From Pseudomonas palmensis (GTDB lineage: Bacteria > Pseudomonadota > Gammaproteobacteria > Pseudomonadales > Pseudomonadaceae): DNA of 64,000 nucleotides. Positions within the stretch are counted from its first letter, which is position 1. Each line of letters starts with the position of its first letter. The notes beneath the pieces are model-generated. The model searched no databases. It worked only from the letters and a program-made list of their open reading frames with translations, and was not told where the DNA came from. Made by a program: the position numbers and the translations under genes. The stretch spans positions 62,001 to 126,000 of the forward strand of contig NZ_JAFKEC010000008.1 of the NCBI RefSeq assembly GCF_017848315.1, written 5' to 3'. Positions 1 through 8,443 of this stretch are shown here, one piece after another.

Positions 1-1
1 C

Positions 2-322
2 TATGCAACGATGCTCGAGCAGCGCCGAGGGATGCAGAAGCAGCACGATGAACTGCAACTGCAACTGACCGCGATGGCACGGGACAAGACGCGCCTCCAG
101 GCCCAGTGTCAGCACCTTGAGGCTTATGCCGAGCTGGTCACGTCACGCGAGCAATGGCTGGCCGGCATCAGGCGCATCGCCGTGCAACTGAAGCCGGTTT
201 GGGATCGGCTCATCGCCTGCAGCATCGACGATGTGCAGGCGTTGAGAGCGGTCAGCGAGCTGGTCGAGGCGTTGAAAGCCTACAAGAAAAAGATCAAGGC
301 CGAGTATGTTGCCGGCCTTTGA
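2..322 (+). CDS. 3' end of a coiled-coil protein, possibly XaxA-like toxin subunit (partial)
   Basis: The reading frame is open from the first bases of the window, so the gene starts upstream and only about its last 106 codons are visible. The visible part is Gln/Lys/Arg-rich and heptad-like over about 45 residues, then has Trp-containing amphipathic helices (EQWLAGIRRIA, KPVWDRLIA) and a basic end. Long amphipathic helices with such Trp positions near the C-terminus are seen in the XaxA/YaxA family of alpha-helical pore-forming toxins. The next gene looks like the XaxB partner. The family assignment is inferred mainly from this neighbour, because too little of the protein is visible for a secure call. 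Confidence 0.45.
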   Translation, partial: YATMLEQRRGMQKQHDELQLQLTAMARDKTRLQAQCQHLEAYAELVTSREQWLAGIRRIAVQLKPVWDRLIACSIDDVQALRAVSELVEALKAYKKKIKAEYVAGL

Positions 323-401
323 GTGAAGGGCGCAAGGCGCTGCAGGCTGTGCTGGCCAGCAGCGCCTTGCGGCTTCTGGATTGCTCTGGTGATGACCCAC
401 A

Positions 402-1316
402 ATGAACAACATTATTCAAAGACTGAGGCATCCACTGCCTCAGGATGAGCTGGATACCCAGATAGCCCTGATTCCGCTGCAATTGGTGCAGGATCTGGAG
501 GAGGAGGGGCGAATCGACCTGACGTTCACCCGCGAACACGTTGCCGTGCTGGATGCCTACATGGACCATGTGATGGCGATACCGACCCGACGGGAGGCCT
601 TTCTGCAGTGGTTGGGATACTACCGTCACCCGGACCCCGAGCTCGACTTCTACCCGATGCAGGTGTTGTTCCATCGCATCAATCTCCACGCCGACTCATG
701 GGGGCGGTTGAAGCAGAAAAGCACTCAGTTGCCCATCGCGCTGATCAACTGTGCAAGCTCCATCAGCCTGTCAGGCGAGCGTGCGCTGCTGGCCTGTGAA
801 CGTACCAAGGCGTTGGGCGGGCGCAGGGAGGCTTGGCAAGGCATGCAGTTCGAGGTGCCCGTGCGGCTGGATGCACCAGACCGAACCCTTGTGCAGGAGA
901 TGGCACGGTGGGTGGCCAACCTCAAGAACTCGGCGGGCGTCTTCCAGTTCCAGGTCGGTGAAGTACGCAAGGAGACCGACAGGTTTCGTGATGACGCCCG
1001 GTTCGAATTGAGGCCGGCACTGGGGCGCAAGATCGAGCGCCTGGTGGCATCCGGCACAAAGGAAGGGAACCTGGGGCTACTGGCGCAGCGCATGCGAAAT
1101 CTGGTGGTACGCCTGGAAGACGTCACCACTGCTGCGTCGCACCTGCAGACCGCCTGGCAGTTCATCGAGACCTATCTGGACGCCTCGATCGGCAAGTTGC
1201 ACAGCATGCAGGACAGTCAGCAACTGGCCAGATTCGTCATTCACTTCAAGAATTTCCTGGCGCAGTGGTCATTCATCGAAGAGTGTGCCAGGCGTCTTCA
1301 GAAACGCCTCGAGTAA
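402..1316 (+). CDS. XaxB-like subunit of an alpha-xenorhabdolysin-type binary toxin (putative)
   Basis: A 304-residue protein, almost entirely helical in character. A mid-protein stretch of mixed hydrophobicity (about residues 108-125, LPIALINCASSISLS) is flanked by long charged helices. The C-terminal part has the pattern AWQ-I-Y-DAS-KL-M-DS--LARFVIHF-W-I, which I associate with XaxB/YaxB. These proteins act with XaxA/YaxA to form pores in target membranes. No signal peptide is visible. The gene follows the partial coiled-coil gene by about 80 bp in the same direction, as expected for a two-gene toxin operon. The ribosome binding site before the ATG is weak. It could instead be another helical pore-former or an unrelated coiled-coil protein. 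Confidence 0.5.
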   Translation: MNNIIQRLRHPLPQDELDTQIALIPLQLVQDLEEEGRIDLTFTREHVAVLDAYMDHVMAIPTRREAFLQWLGYYRHPDPELDFYPMQVLFHRINLHADSWGRLKQKSTQLPIALINCASSISLSGERALLACERTKALGGRREAWQGMQFEVPVRLDAPDRTLVQEMARWVANLKNSAGVFQFQVGEVRKETDRFRDDARFELRPALGRKIERLVASGTKEGNLGLLAQRMRNLVVRLEDVTTAASHLQTAWQFIETYLDASIGKLHSMQDSQQLARFVIHFKNFLAQWSFIEECARRLQKRLE

Positions 1317-1334
1317 ATGCTCCGCGGCGCAGCC

Positions 1335-1733
1335 TCAGCGTACCTGGATGTCGCAGTCGAAGCTCATCGCCGGCTTGACCTCCGGTGCCCAGGGTTGCTG
1401 ATACACCAGCAGCAGGTGGCCGCTGCCGCTGGCGCTGGCCTTGAAGCGCCACAGCGATCGGCCGGCACTGCCCACCAGGCCGGTGTCTTCGGGGTTGCTG
1501 TAGACCTCGGGGCCCAGCGCCGCAAGTACGCCGTTGGCCGGATTCTGCAGCAGCCAGCGATAACCGGTACTGGGGTTGCTGGGCAACGCCAGGGTGATGG
1601 CCTGGCCGACATCGAGCGTGACCGGGCACTGGCTCTGTTTTTCCACCAGCAGCGGCTGTGGAGGTGTGGGCTGGCTGGCACAGCTGGCCAGGAGTATCAG
1701 GCTCGAACTCAGTAACACACGGGATGCGGTCAT
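1335..1733 (-). CDS. Chagasin-like (MEROPS I42) protease inhibitor lipoprotein
   Basis: A 132-residue lipoprotein. The N-terminus has a hydrophobic signal ending in the lipobox LLASC (Cys about residue 18), so the protein should be lipidated and held in a membrane. The mature part contains NPSTGYRW, the hallmark loop of the chagasin/I42 family (NPTTGY), which inserts into the active site of papain-like cysteine proteases. A later GxxxxW segment (GRSLWRFKA) also fits the family. Two adjacent ATG codons exist. The AGGAG box lies 5 bases before the second and only 2 before the first, so the second was chosen. The gene lies downstream of lon in the same direction, separated by a strong hairpin. 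The target protease is unknown. Confidence 0.75.
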   Translation of the reverse strand: MTASRVLLSSSLILLASCASQPTPPQPLLVEKQSQCPVTLDVGQAITLALPSNPSTGYRWLLQNPANGVLAALGPEVYSNPEDTGLVGSAGRSLWRFKASASGSGHLLLVYQQPWAPEVKPAMSFDCDIQVR

Positions 1734-1825
1734 CATGACTCCTGGCTCGGGGAGGGTCCGGGCAGCCGATAATAGGGAAAGTGTGCTGCCTTGGGAAGAT
1801 TCTCACGCTTCGCTGCCGGGTGCCC

Positions 1826-1849
1826 GCGCGGGCTGCCTGCAGCCCGCGC
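1826..1849 (-). terminator. Strong GC-rich hairpin 3' of lon
   Basis: Arms 1826-1836 and 1839-1849 are exact 11-base inverted complements with only two bases between them. The hairpin begins 20 bases after the lon stop. There is no U-run on the lon-sense strand, so it may act as a 3'-end stabiliser or a Rho-assisted end rather than a classic intrinsic terminator. Confidence 0.5.
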
Positions 1850-1868
1850 TGTTTCTGTTACCGCTGTT

Positions 1869-4289
1869 TCAGAACAGCACCTTGGCCACGTCGCTGAAGC
1901 GCCTGGCAAAATGCACCTGCAGGCCGGCCTTCAGGTAGCCGGGCAGTTCTTCGAAGTCGCCGCGGTTGGCCTCCGGCAGAATCAGCTCGTGGATCTTCTG
2001 CCGGCGCGCCGCAATCACCTTCTCGCGTACCCCGCCAATCGGCAATACCTGCCCGGTCAGGGTCAGCTCGCCGGTCATGGCCACGCCTTTTTTCGGTGCC
2101 TGGTCGCGTGCCAGGGACAGCAGGGCGCTGGCCATGGTCACCCCGGCACTCGGGCCGTCCTTGGGCGTGGCCCCTTCGGGCACGTGCAGGTGAATGAAAG
2201 ACTCGTTGAAGTAGCCCACCTCACCACCGTACTGCTTGAGGTTGGCGCTGACGTAGCTGTAGGCGATCTCGGCGGATTCCTTCATCACCTCGCCCAGCTG
2301 GCCGGTGAGCTTGAAGCCGCGGTTGAGGGTGTGAATGCGGGTCGCCTCGATCGGCAGCGTGGCGCCGCCCATGCTGGTCCAGGCCAGGCCGGTGATCACG
2401 CCCTTGCCCGACAGCACCTGCTCGCTGCGAAACACCGGCATGCCGAGTGAAGCTTCGAGGTCCTTGGGGCCGATCTTTATCACTGCATCGGGTGTGTCGA
2501 TCAACTGCACCACGGCCTTGCGCACCAGCTTGCCCAGTTGTTTTTCCAGCTGGCGCACCCCGGCTTCACGGGCATAGCCTTCGATAACCGTGCGCAATGC
2601 GCTGTCGCTGATACCCAGGCTGGCCTTGGCCACGCCGGCCTTGGCCAGTTGCTTGGGCCACAGGTGACGCTTGGCGATGGCGACCTTTTCCTCGGTGATG
2701 TAACCGGACAGGCGGATCACCTCCATGCGGTCGAGCAGCGGCCCGGGGATGGCATCGAGGGTGTTGGCGGTGCACACGAACAGCACCTTGGACAGGTCCA
2801 GGCGCAGGTCCAGGTAATGGTCGAGGAAGTCGACGTTCTGTTCCGGGTCCAGGGTTTCGAGCAGGGCCGAGGCCGGGTCGCCCTGGTAGCTCTGGCCCAT
2901 CTTGTCGATCTCGTCGAGCATGATCACCGGGTTCATCACCTCGACGTCCTTGAGCGCCTGCACCAGCTTGCCCGGCTGGGCACCGATGTAGGTGCGCCGG
3001 TGGCCCTTGATCTCGGCCTCATCGCGCATGCCGCCGACGCTGAAGCGATAGAACGGCCGCCCCAGGGACTCGGCGATGGACTTGCCGATGCTGGTCTTGC
3101 CCACGCCCGGCGGGCCCACCAGCAGCACGATCGAACCGCTGATCTCGCCCTTGTAGGCGCCCACGGCAAGGAACTCGATGATGCGATCCTTGATGTCATC
3201 CAGGCCGGCGTGGTGCTGGTCGAGCACCTTGCGTGCATGCCTGAGGTCGAGCTTGTCCTTGCCGTACACGCCCCAGGGCAGGGCGGTGGCCCATTCCAGG
3301 TAGTTGCGGGTGACGGCGTACTCGGGCGAGCCGGTCTCCAGGATCGACAGCTTGCCCATTTCTTCGTCGATGCGCTTTTGCGCCGCAGCGGGCAGGGTCT
3401 TGCCTGCCAGGCGCTGCTGGAACTGCTCCAGGTCGGCGCTGCGGTCGTCCTTGGTCAGGCCCAGCTCCTGCTGGATGACCTTGAGCTGTTCCTTGAGGAA
3501 GAACTCGCGCTGGTGCTCGCCGATCTGGCGGTTCACCTCGGCAGAGATCTCGTTCTGCAGGCGTGCCACCTCGACTTCCTTGCGCAGCATCGGCAGCACC
3601 TTTTCCATGCGCTTGAGCATGGGCACGCAGTCGAGTACTTCCTGCAGCTGGTTGCCGGTGGCGGAGGTCAGGGCGGCGGCAAAGTCGGTGAGCGGCGAAG
3701 GGTCGTTGGGGCTGAAGCGGTTGAGGTAGTTCTTCAGCTCTTCGCTGTACAGCGGATTGAGCGGCAGCAGTTCCTTGATCGCGTTGATCAGGGCCATGCC
3801 GTAGGCCTTGACCTCGTCGGTCGGCTGGCTGGGCTGGTGCGGGTATTCGACTTCCACCAGGTAGGGCGGGCGGTGGTGCTTGAGCCAGGTGCGGATCCGC
3901 ACGCGGGTCAGGCCCTGGGCGACGAACTGCAGCTTGCCGTTCTCGCGGCTGGCGTGGTGCACCTTGACCAGGGTGCCGTACAGCGGCAGGGCCGAGGTAT
4001 CGAAGTGGCGATGGTCTTCGGGCGGGGTGTCCATGAAGAACAGCGCCAGGTTGTGATGCGGGGTCTTGGCCACCAGGTCCAGGGTCTCGGCCCAGGGTTC
4101 TTCGTTGACGATCACCGGCAGTACCTGCGCGGGGAAGAACGGGCGGTTGTGGATCGGGATCACGTAGACCTTGTCCGGCAGTTGCTGGCCGGGGATGGCG
4201 AGGGTGCGACCGGTGTGGTCGGAGGCGTCGAGATGCTCGACTTCAGCGTCTTGGTCGGGATGTTCGGGGAGATCCTGCTGGTCGCTCAT
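1869..4289 (-). CDS. lon: ATP-dependent protease Lon
   Basis: An 806-residue cytosolic AAA+ serine protease that degrades misfolded and regulatory proteins. The LON substrate-binding domain covers about residues 40-230, followed by a helical segment. The Walker A motif GPPGVGKT is at 392-399 and Walker B (IMLDEIDK) follows. In the protease domain the catalytic dyad is Ser714 (in PKDGPSAGV) and Lys757 (in GGVREK), with the same 43-residue spacing as E. coli Ser679/Lys722. The length fits the family. The gene is not beside clpX but next to gcd. P. putida strains have a second lon at such a position, so this may be that paralogue. It has its own gap on both sides and probably its own promoter. 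Confidence 0.96.
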   Translation of the reverse strand: MSDQQDLPEHPDQDAEVEHLDASDHTGRTLAIPGQQLPDKVYVIPIHNRPFFPAQVLPVIVNEEPWAETLDLVAKTPHHNLALFFMDTPPEDHRHFDTSALPLYGTLVKVHHASRENGKLQFVAQGLTRVRIRTWLKHHRPPYLVEVEYPHQPSQPTDEVKAYGMALINAIKELLPLNPLYSEELKNYLNRFSPNDPSPLTDFAAALTSATGNQLQEVLDCVPMLKRMEKVLPMLRKEVEVARLQNEISAEVNRQIGEHQREFFLKEQLKVIQQELGLTKDDRSADLEQFQQRLAGKTLPAAAQKRIDEEMGKLSILETGSPEYAVTRNYLEWATALPWGVYGKDKLDLRHARKVLDQHHAGLDDIKDRIIEFLAVGAYKGEISGSIVLLVGPPGVGKTSIGKSIAESLGRPFYRFSVGGMRDEAEIKGHRRTYIGAQPGKLVQALKDVEVMNPVIMLDEIDKMGQSYQGDPASALLETLDPEQNVDFLDHYLDLRLDLSKVLFVCTANTLDAIPGPLLDRMEVIRLSGYITEEKVAIAKRHLWPKQLAKAGVAKASLGISDSALRTVIEGYAREAGVRQLEKQLGKLVRKAVVQLIDTPDAVIKIGPKDLEASLGMPVFRSEQVLSGKGVITGLAWTSMGGATLPIEATRIHTLNRGFKLTGQLGEVMKESAEIAYSYVSANLKQYGGEVGYFNESFIHLHVPEGATPKDGPSAGVTMASALLSLARDQAPKKGVAMTGELTLTGQVLPIGGVREKVIAARRQKIHELILPEANRGDFEELPGYLKAGLQVHFARRFSDVAKVLF

Positions 4290-4435
4290 GGGGCACCTGC
4301 GTGAATGACTATGGTGCTTAGATGGGGCGGGAGGGGGGAGGTTTCAATGGGCGGACAGGTATGTGCAGTGCCGGGCGGCCCCTTCAGCGACAAGGCCGGC
4401 GAAGGGCTGCACGGCAGCCCAGGTTCAGCGGTCGA

Positions 4436-6844
4436 TCACTGCGCCAGTTTGTAGGCGATCACGTAATCGCCCATCTTTGTGCCCAGCGAACCGTGCCCGC
4501 CAGCCATCACCAGCACGTACTGCTGGCCATCCTTGCCGGTGTAGGTCATCGGCGTGGCCTGGCCGCCAGCCGGCAGGCGCGATTTCCACAGCTCCTTGCC
4601 GGTGTTCACGTCATACGCACGCAGGTACTGGTCCAGGGTGCCGCTCAAAAAGCCCAGGCCGCCGGCCGTCACCATCGAGCCGCCCATGCTCGGTACACCC
4701 ACCGGCAGGCCGATCGGAATCGGCGAGCTGTCGCGGCTGGTGCCGTTCTTGTGCTTCCACACCACCTTGTTGGTGGTCAGGTCGATACCGGCCACATAGC
4801 CCCAGGCCGGGGCCTGGCACGGTACGCCCAGGGGCGACATGAACGGGTGCATGATCACCGCGTAAGGTGCGCCGGTGTTGGGCTGCACGCCGCTGGTCTC
4901 GCTTTCGCGCTTGCTGCCCTCGGCCACTTCGGCACGCGGCACCATCTTCGACACGAAGGCCATGTAGTTGGGGCTGGTGAACAGCAGCTGACGCACAGGG
5001 TCGACCGACACGCCGCCCCAGTTGAACACGCCCACGTTGCCCGGGTAGATCAGGCTGCCCTGCTCCGACGGCGGGGTGTACTGGCCCTCGTAGCGCAGTT
5101 CGCGGAACTGGATACGGCACAGCATCTGATCGAACGGGCTGGCGCCCCACATGGCCGCCTCGGTCAGGTCCGGGCCCAGCAGGTTCAGGTCCGAGCGGGC
5201 CTGGGTCGGTGCGGTGTGGTCGCCCTTGACCGCGCCCTGGGGCGCCGGGATCTCGCGGATCGGCACGATGGCGCTGCCGTCACGACGGTCGAGCACGTAC
5301 AGGCTGCCCTGCTTGGTCGGGGCGATCAGCGCAGGTTTGACGCCGTCGGCGGTCTTCAGGTCGAGCAGGGTCGGCTGGCTGCCGACGTCCATGTCCCACA
5401 GGTCGTGGTGGGTGAACTGGTAGTTCCAGCGTACCTTGCCGGTGGCCAGGTCCAGGGCGACGATGCCGGCACTGAACTTCTCGGCACCTGGGGTGCGGTC
5501 GGCGCCCCACTGGTCAGGGGTCTGGTTGCCCAGTGGCAGGTACACCATGCCCAGCTTCTCGTCGACGCTGGCCAGCGACCACATGTTGGCCGAGTTGCGG
5601 CTGTAGGTCTTGCCCGGTGCCAGCGGCGCGGTCTCGTCCGGGTTGTCGCTGTCCCAGTTCCAGACCAGACGACCGTCATGCACGTCGTAGGCACGGATCA
5701 CGCCCGAGGGCTCGTTGGTGGACTCGTTGTCGGTGACGTGGCCACCGATGATCACCAGCTCGCGAGTGATCGCGGCAGGCGAGGTGGAGTAGTAGCCACC
5801 GGCGGTGAACGGGCCGATGCCCTGGGTCAGGTCGACCACGCCCTGGTTGCCGAAGCCTTCGCAGACCTTGCCGGTGTCGGCGTTGATCGCGATCAGGCGC
5901 GCATCGGCGGTGGGCAGGTACAGGCGACGCGGGCAGCTGCGCACCACGGCCTGGCCGGCTTCGGAGATTTTCGGCGCAGGGGCGCCGTCCATGTTCACGT
6001 AGTTGTTTTCGTCGTAGTACGACACGCCACGGCAGGTCATGTGGGCAAAGCCCTTGAAGCCCACCGGGCTCTTGATCTGCGGATCGAAGCGCCAGATCTC
6101 GGCACCGGTATCCGGGTCCAGGGCCAGCACCTTGCTGTGCGCGGTGCAGGCATACAGCTTGCCATTGACCTTGAGCGGGGTGTTCTCGTTGGTCAGCTCG
6201 ACCGGGTCATCGCTGGTCGGCAGGTCGCCGGTGCGAATGCGCCAGGCCTCTTCGAGCTTGTGCACGTTGTTCGGGGTGATCTGGCGCAGCGGCGAGTAGC
6301 GGTCACCGAATTCGGTGCGCCCGTAGGCCTGCCAGTCGCCATCGGGCATGGCCGGCGCGGTGCTGCTCAGCTCGGTGCTGTCGCGGCCCAGCTCGCCCTT
6401 GATTTCACCCGGGAAGGTGAACTGGCTTGCCACTGCGGTGGCGCCCGACAGCACCACCGCCAGGCTCAGCAGGCCGGTGTTGAGCTTGCCGGGCTGGCCC
6501 AGCAGCGGGCGGCGTGCCCACGGCAGCAGCAACACCACGCCCAGGGCGAACCACAGCGACAGGCGCGGTACCAGTTGCCACCAGTCCAGGCCGACCTCCC
6601 ACAATGCCCACAGGGTGCTACCGAGCAGCACCAGGCCGTACAGGCCCAGCGCGGTGCGGCGCAGTGCCAGCAGCAGCACGCCCGACAGGGCAAAGCCGAT
6701 ACCGGCAATCAGGTAATACAGCGAGCCGCCGAGCTGGCTCAGCTTGATACCGCCGGCCAGCAGCGCCAGCCCCATCAGCAACAGCAGCACGCCGAGCAGT
6801 CTCGGCAGCCAGCGGGTTCTACTCAAGGCACCATCAGTGCTCAT
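4436..6844 (-). CDS. gcd: Membrane-bound PQQ-dependent glucose dehydrogenase
   Basis: An 802-residue quinoprotein that oxidises glucose to gluconolactone on the periplasmic face and passes electrons to ubiquinone. The first 140 residues hold about five membrane helices. The rest is a periplasmic beta-propeller with the entry segment WQAYGRTEFGDRYSPL and the conserved HMTCRGVSYY segment, whose His corresponds to the E. coli PQQ-site His262. Repeated propeller Trp motifs (GKVRWNYQ, GKELWKS) and a C-terminal YVLVMAGGHGSLG block complete the family pattern. GGAG lies 8 bases before the ATG. It is followed upstream in transcription order by oprB, so glucose entry and its periplasmic oxidation are encoded together. 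Confidence 0.97.
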   Translation of the reverse strand: MSTDGALSRTRWLPRLLGVLLLLMGLALLAGGIKLSQLGGSLYYLIAGIGFALSGVLLLALRRTALGLYGLVLLGSTLWALWEVGLDWWQLVPRLSLWFALGVVLLLPWARRPLLGQPGKLNTGLLSLAVVLSGATAVASQFTFPGEIKGELGRDSTELSSTAPAMPDGDWQAYGRTEFGDRYSPLRQITPNNVHKLEEAWRIRTGDLPTSDDPVELTNENTPLKVNGKLYACTAHSKVLALDPDTGAEIWRFDPQIKSPVGFKGFAHMTCRGVSYYDENNYVNMDGAPAPKISEAGQAVVRSCPRRLYLPTADARLIAINADTGKVCEGFGNQGVVDLTQGIGPFTAGGYYSTSPAAITRELVIIGGHVTDNESTNEPSGVIRAYDVHDGRLVWNWDSDNPDETAPLAPGKTYSRNSANMWSLASVDEKLGMVYLPLGNQTPDQWGADRTPGAEKFSAGIVALDLATGKVRWNYQFTHHDLWDMDVGSQPTLLDLKTADGVKPALIAPTKQGSLYVLDRRDGSAIVPIREIPAPQGAVKGDHTAPTQARSDLNLLGPDLTEAAMWGASPFDQMLCRIQFRELRYEGQYTPPSEQGSLIYPGNVGVFNWGGVSVDPVRQLLFTSPNYMAFVSKMVPRAEVAEGSKRESETSGVQPNTGAPYAVIMHPFMSPLGVPCQAPAWGYVAGIDLTTNKVVWKHKNGTSRDSSPIPIGLPVGVPSMGGSMVTAGGLGFLSGTLDQYLRAYDVNTGKELWKSRLPAGGQATPMTYTGKDGQQYVLVMAGGHGSLGTKMGDYVIAYKLAQ

Positions 6845-6890
6845 CGTGTGTTCTCCATCAAGGTGAAAAGGTTCGAGCCGCAGGGCCCGT

Positions 6891-8243
6891 TCAGAAGCTG
6901 CTCTGGATCTTGAGGCCGCCGATCAGCGCGTCGTCCACGTGCCCGACCCCGCCCGGGTGGCGGATGTACTGCAGGTTCGGGCGCACGGTCAGCCACTGGG
7001 CCAGGTGGATGCCGTAATACAGCTCGGCGCTGTACTCGGTGTCCTGGACGGGCAGGAAGGCGGGGTTGTCGTAGTCGAAGAGGGCATTGGCGCGGTTGCG
7101 GGCCTCGGCGTTCCTGCGATAGGCCGGGTTGACGTGCACGCGAGCGAGGGCGAAGCCGATGTCGTCCTTGGCGCGGGCATCGAACAGCCCTTTGTAAACC
7201 ACACCTGCCTGAACATAGTTGTCGATGGCATTGGTCTTCTTGTCGTGCAGCGTGGCATTGGCAAAAACGCTCAGGCCACGTGAGTGATCGCTGGCCAACG
7301 ACGTCACCTGCTGCTGTGCCCCCAACCAGAACCCGTGCTTGCTCGAGCTGCTGCGATAGTCCTGGCCACTGAGGGCTGCCGGTTGGCCGTTGCCGTCCTT
7401 GTAAACATCTTGTGCCTTGGCACTACTGTAGTAGTAACCGGCGCGATATTCCCCTTTGAGGCCGTCGATGGCCGGCGTCCACACCAGTTCCACCGGCAGT
7501 ACCGCGCCCTGGGTGCCGCTGCCGCTGAGCTTGAAGCCGTTCTGGCGCTCGAGGTTGGAGGGGTTCTGTTCGTAGGCACCGACCTGGGCGTAGAGTTCCG
7601 GCGTTAGGTGGTACTTGACGCGCAGGGCCCACTGGCTCACCGGCCAGTTGTACCAGATGCTGCCGGCCCAGTTGCCCACCTGCGAGCCGCAGAAGGCCAG
7701 GTTCTGGAAGTCGCAGGGGAAGCTGTTGAAGTCCTCGCCCTGGCCGAAGCGCCCGACCTTCACGTCGAGGTCGCCGTCCAGGTACGTCTGCTTGAACCAC
7801 ATCTGGGTCAGCCGCCAGGTCTGGCCACGGCCCCAGACTTCCTGGGCCGAGGTGAAGCCGCCCACCCGCGGATCGTTGATGCGATCGTTGCTGATGTTGT
7901 TGCCGTGGCGCTCGGTCACGGTCAACTGGAATTCGGCGCCCTGCCAGCCGAGGATCTTCTGCAGGTCCAGGTGGCTGCCCAGGCTGAACTGGTCGCTGTA
8001 GCGGGCGGTGTTGCTGTGGTCGTGGCCACCGTGCAGGTTGCTGCCCATCTCCCCGGTGTAGCCCAGAGTGAAGTCGTAGCCGCGCTCGGCCAGCGCCGAG
8101 CGTGTGCCGCCCCAGTCGCCGAGCATCCAGGGCGAGTTGCCGTCGAAGAGGGGGGCGGCCTGCAGGCTGCAGGCCAGCGTGCTGGCGGCCAGGCCTGCCA
8201 GCAAGGTCGCGGCGGCGGGGGGCAGATGATGGAACTGATGCAT
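6891..8243 (-). CDS. oprB: Carbohydrate-selective porin OprB
   Basis: A 450-residue outer-membrane porin for glucose and related sugars. The start was placed at MHQFHHLPPAAATLL, which gives a proper signal peptide ending near SLQAAP. The longer upstream reading frame is not protein-like. The mature protein starts with the OprB landmark LFDGNSPWMLGDWGGTRSALAERGYDF and ends in a beta strand with terminal Phe (KIQSSF), as required for barrel assembly. It lies 46 bases upstream of gcd on the same strand and is probably cotranscribed with it, supplying periplasmic glucose to the dehydrogenase. The ribosome binding site is poor. A role in carbon-catabolite control is plausible but not visible here. 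Confidence 0.93.
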   Translation of the reverse strand: MHQFHHLPPAAATLLAGLAASTLACSLQAAPLFDGNSPWMLGDWGGTRSALAERGYDFTLGYTGEMGSNLHGGHDHSNTARYSDQFSLGSHLDLQKILGWQGAEFQLTVTERHGNNISNDRINDPRVGGFTSAQEVWGRGQTWRLTQMWFKQTYLDGDLDVKVGRFGQGEDFNSFPCDFQNLAFCGSQVGNWAGSIWYNWPVSQWALRVKYHLTPELYAQVGAYEQNPSNLERQNGFKLSGSGTQGAVLPVELVWTPAIDGLKGEYRAGYYYSSAKAQDVYKDGNGQPAALSGQDYRSSSSKHGFWLGAQQQVTSLASDHSRGLSVFANATLHDKKTNAIDNYVQAGVVYKGLFDARAKDDIGFALARVHVNPAYRRNAEARNRANALFDYDNPAFLPVQDTEYSAELYYGIHLAQWLTVRPNLQYIRHPGGVGHVDDALIGGLKIQSSF

Positions 8244-8443
8244 GAGATAGCGCTGTCTTTTGATTGTTGGAAGAACGGCAAATTGCCCGAGATGCAGGCA
8301 TCGTCGAGGGCAAGGCAGTATCAGGAATAGGTGAAGCGGTTCAGCTTGAGGCGGGGAGGATATAGGCGAACGTGCCGGAAAAAAAGCCGGATCAGCAAGA
8401 GTGACCGTTGCCGGATGGGTAACAATCCGGCAACGGTGTGGGT

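Noticed and set aside
4322..6913. Long open frame on the plus strand opposite gcd
   Set aside because: It mirrors the codon pattern of gcd in a GC-rich genome, is Gln/His/Arg-rich and low in complexity, and shows no domain. The gcd protein is unmistakable.
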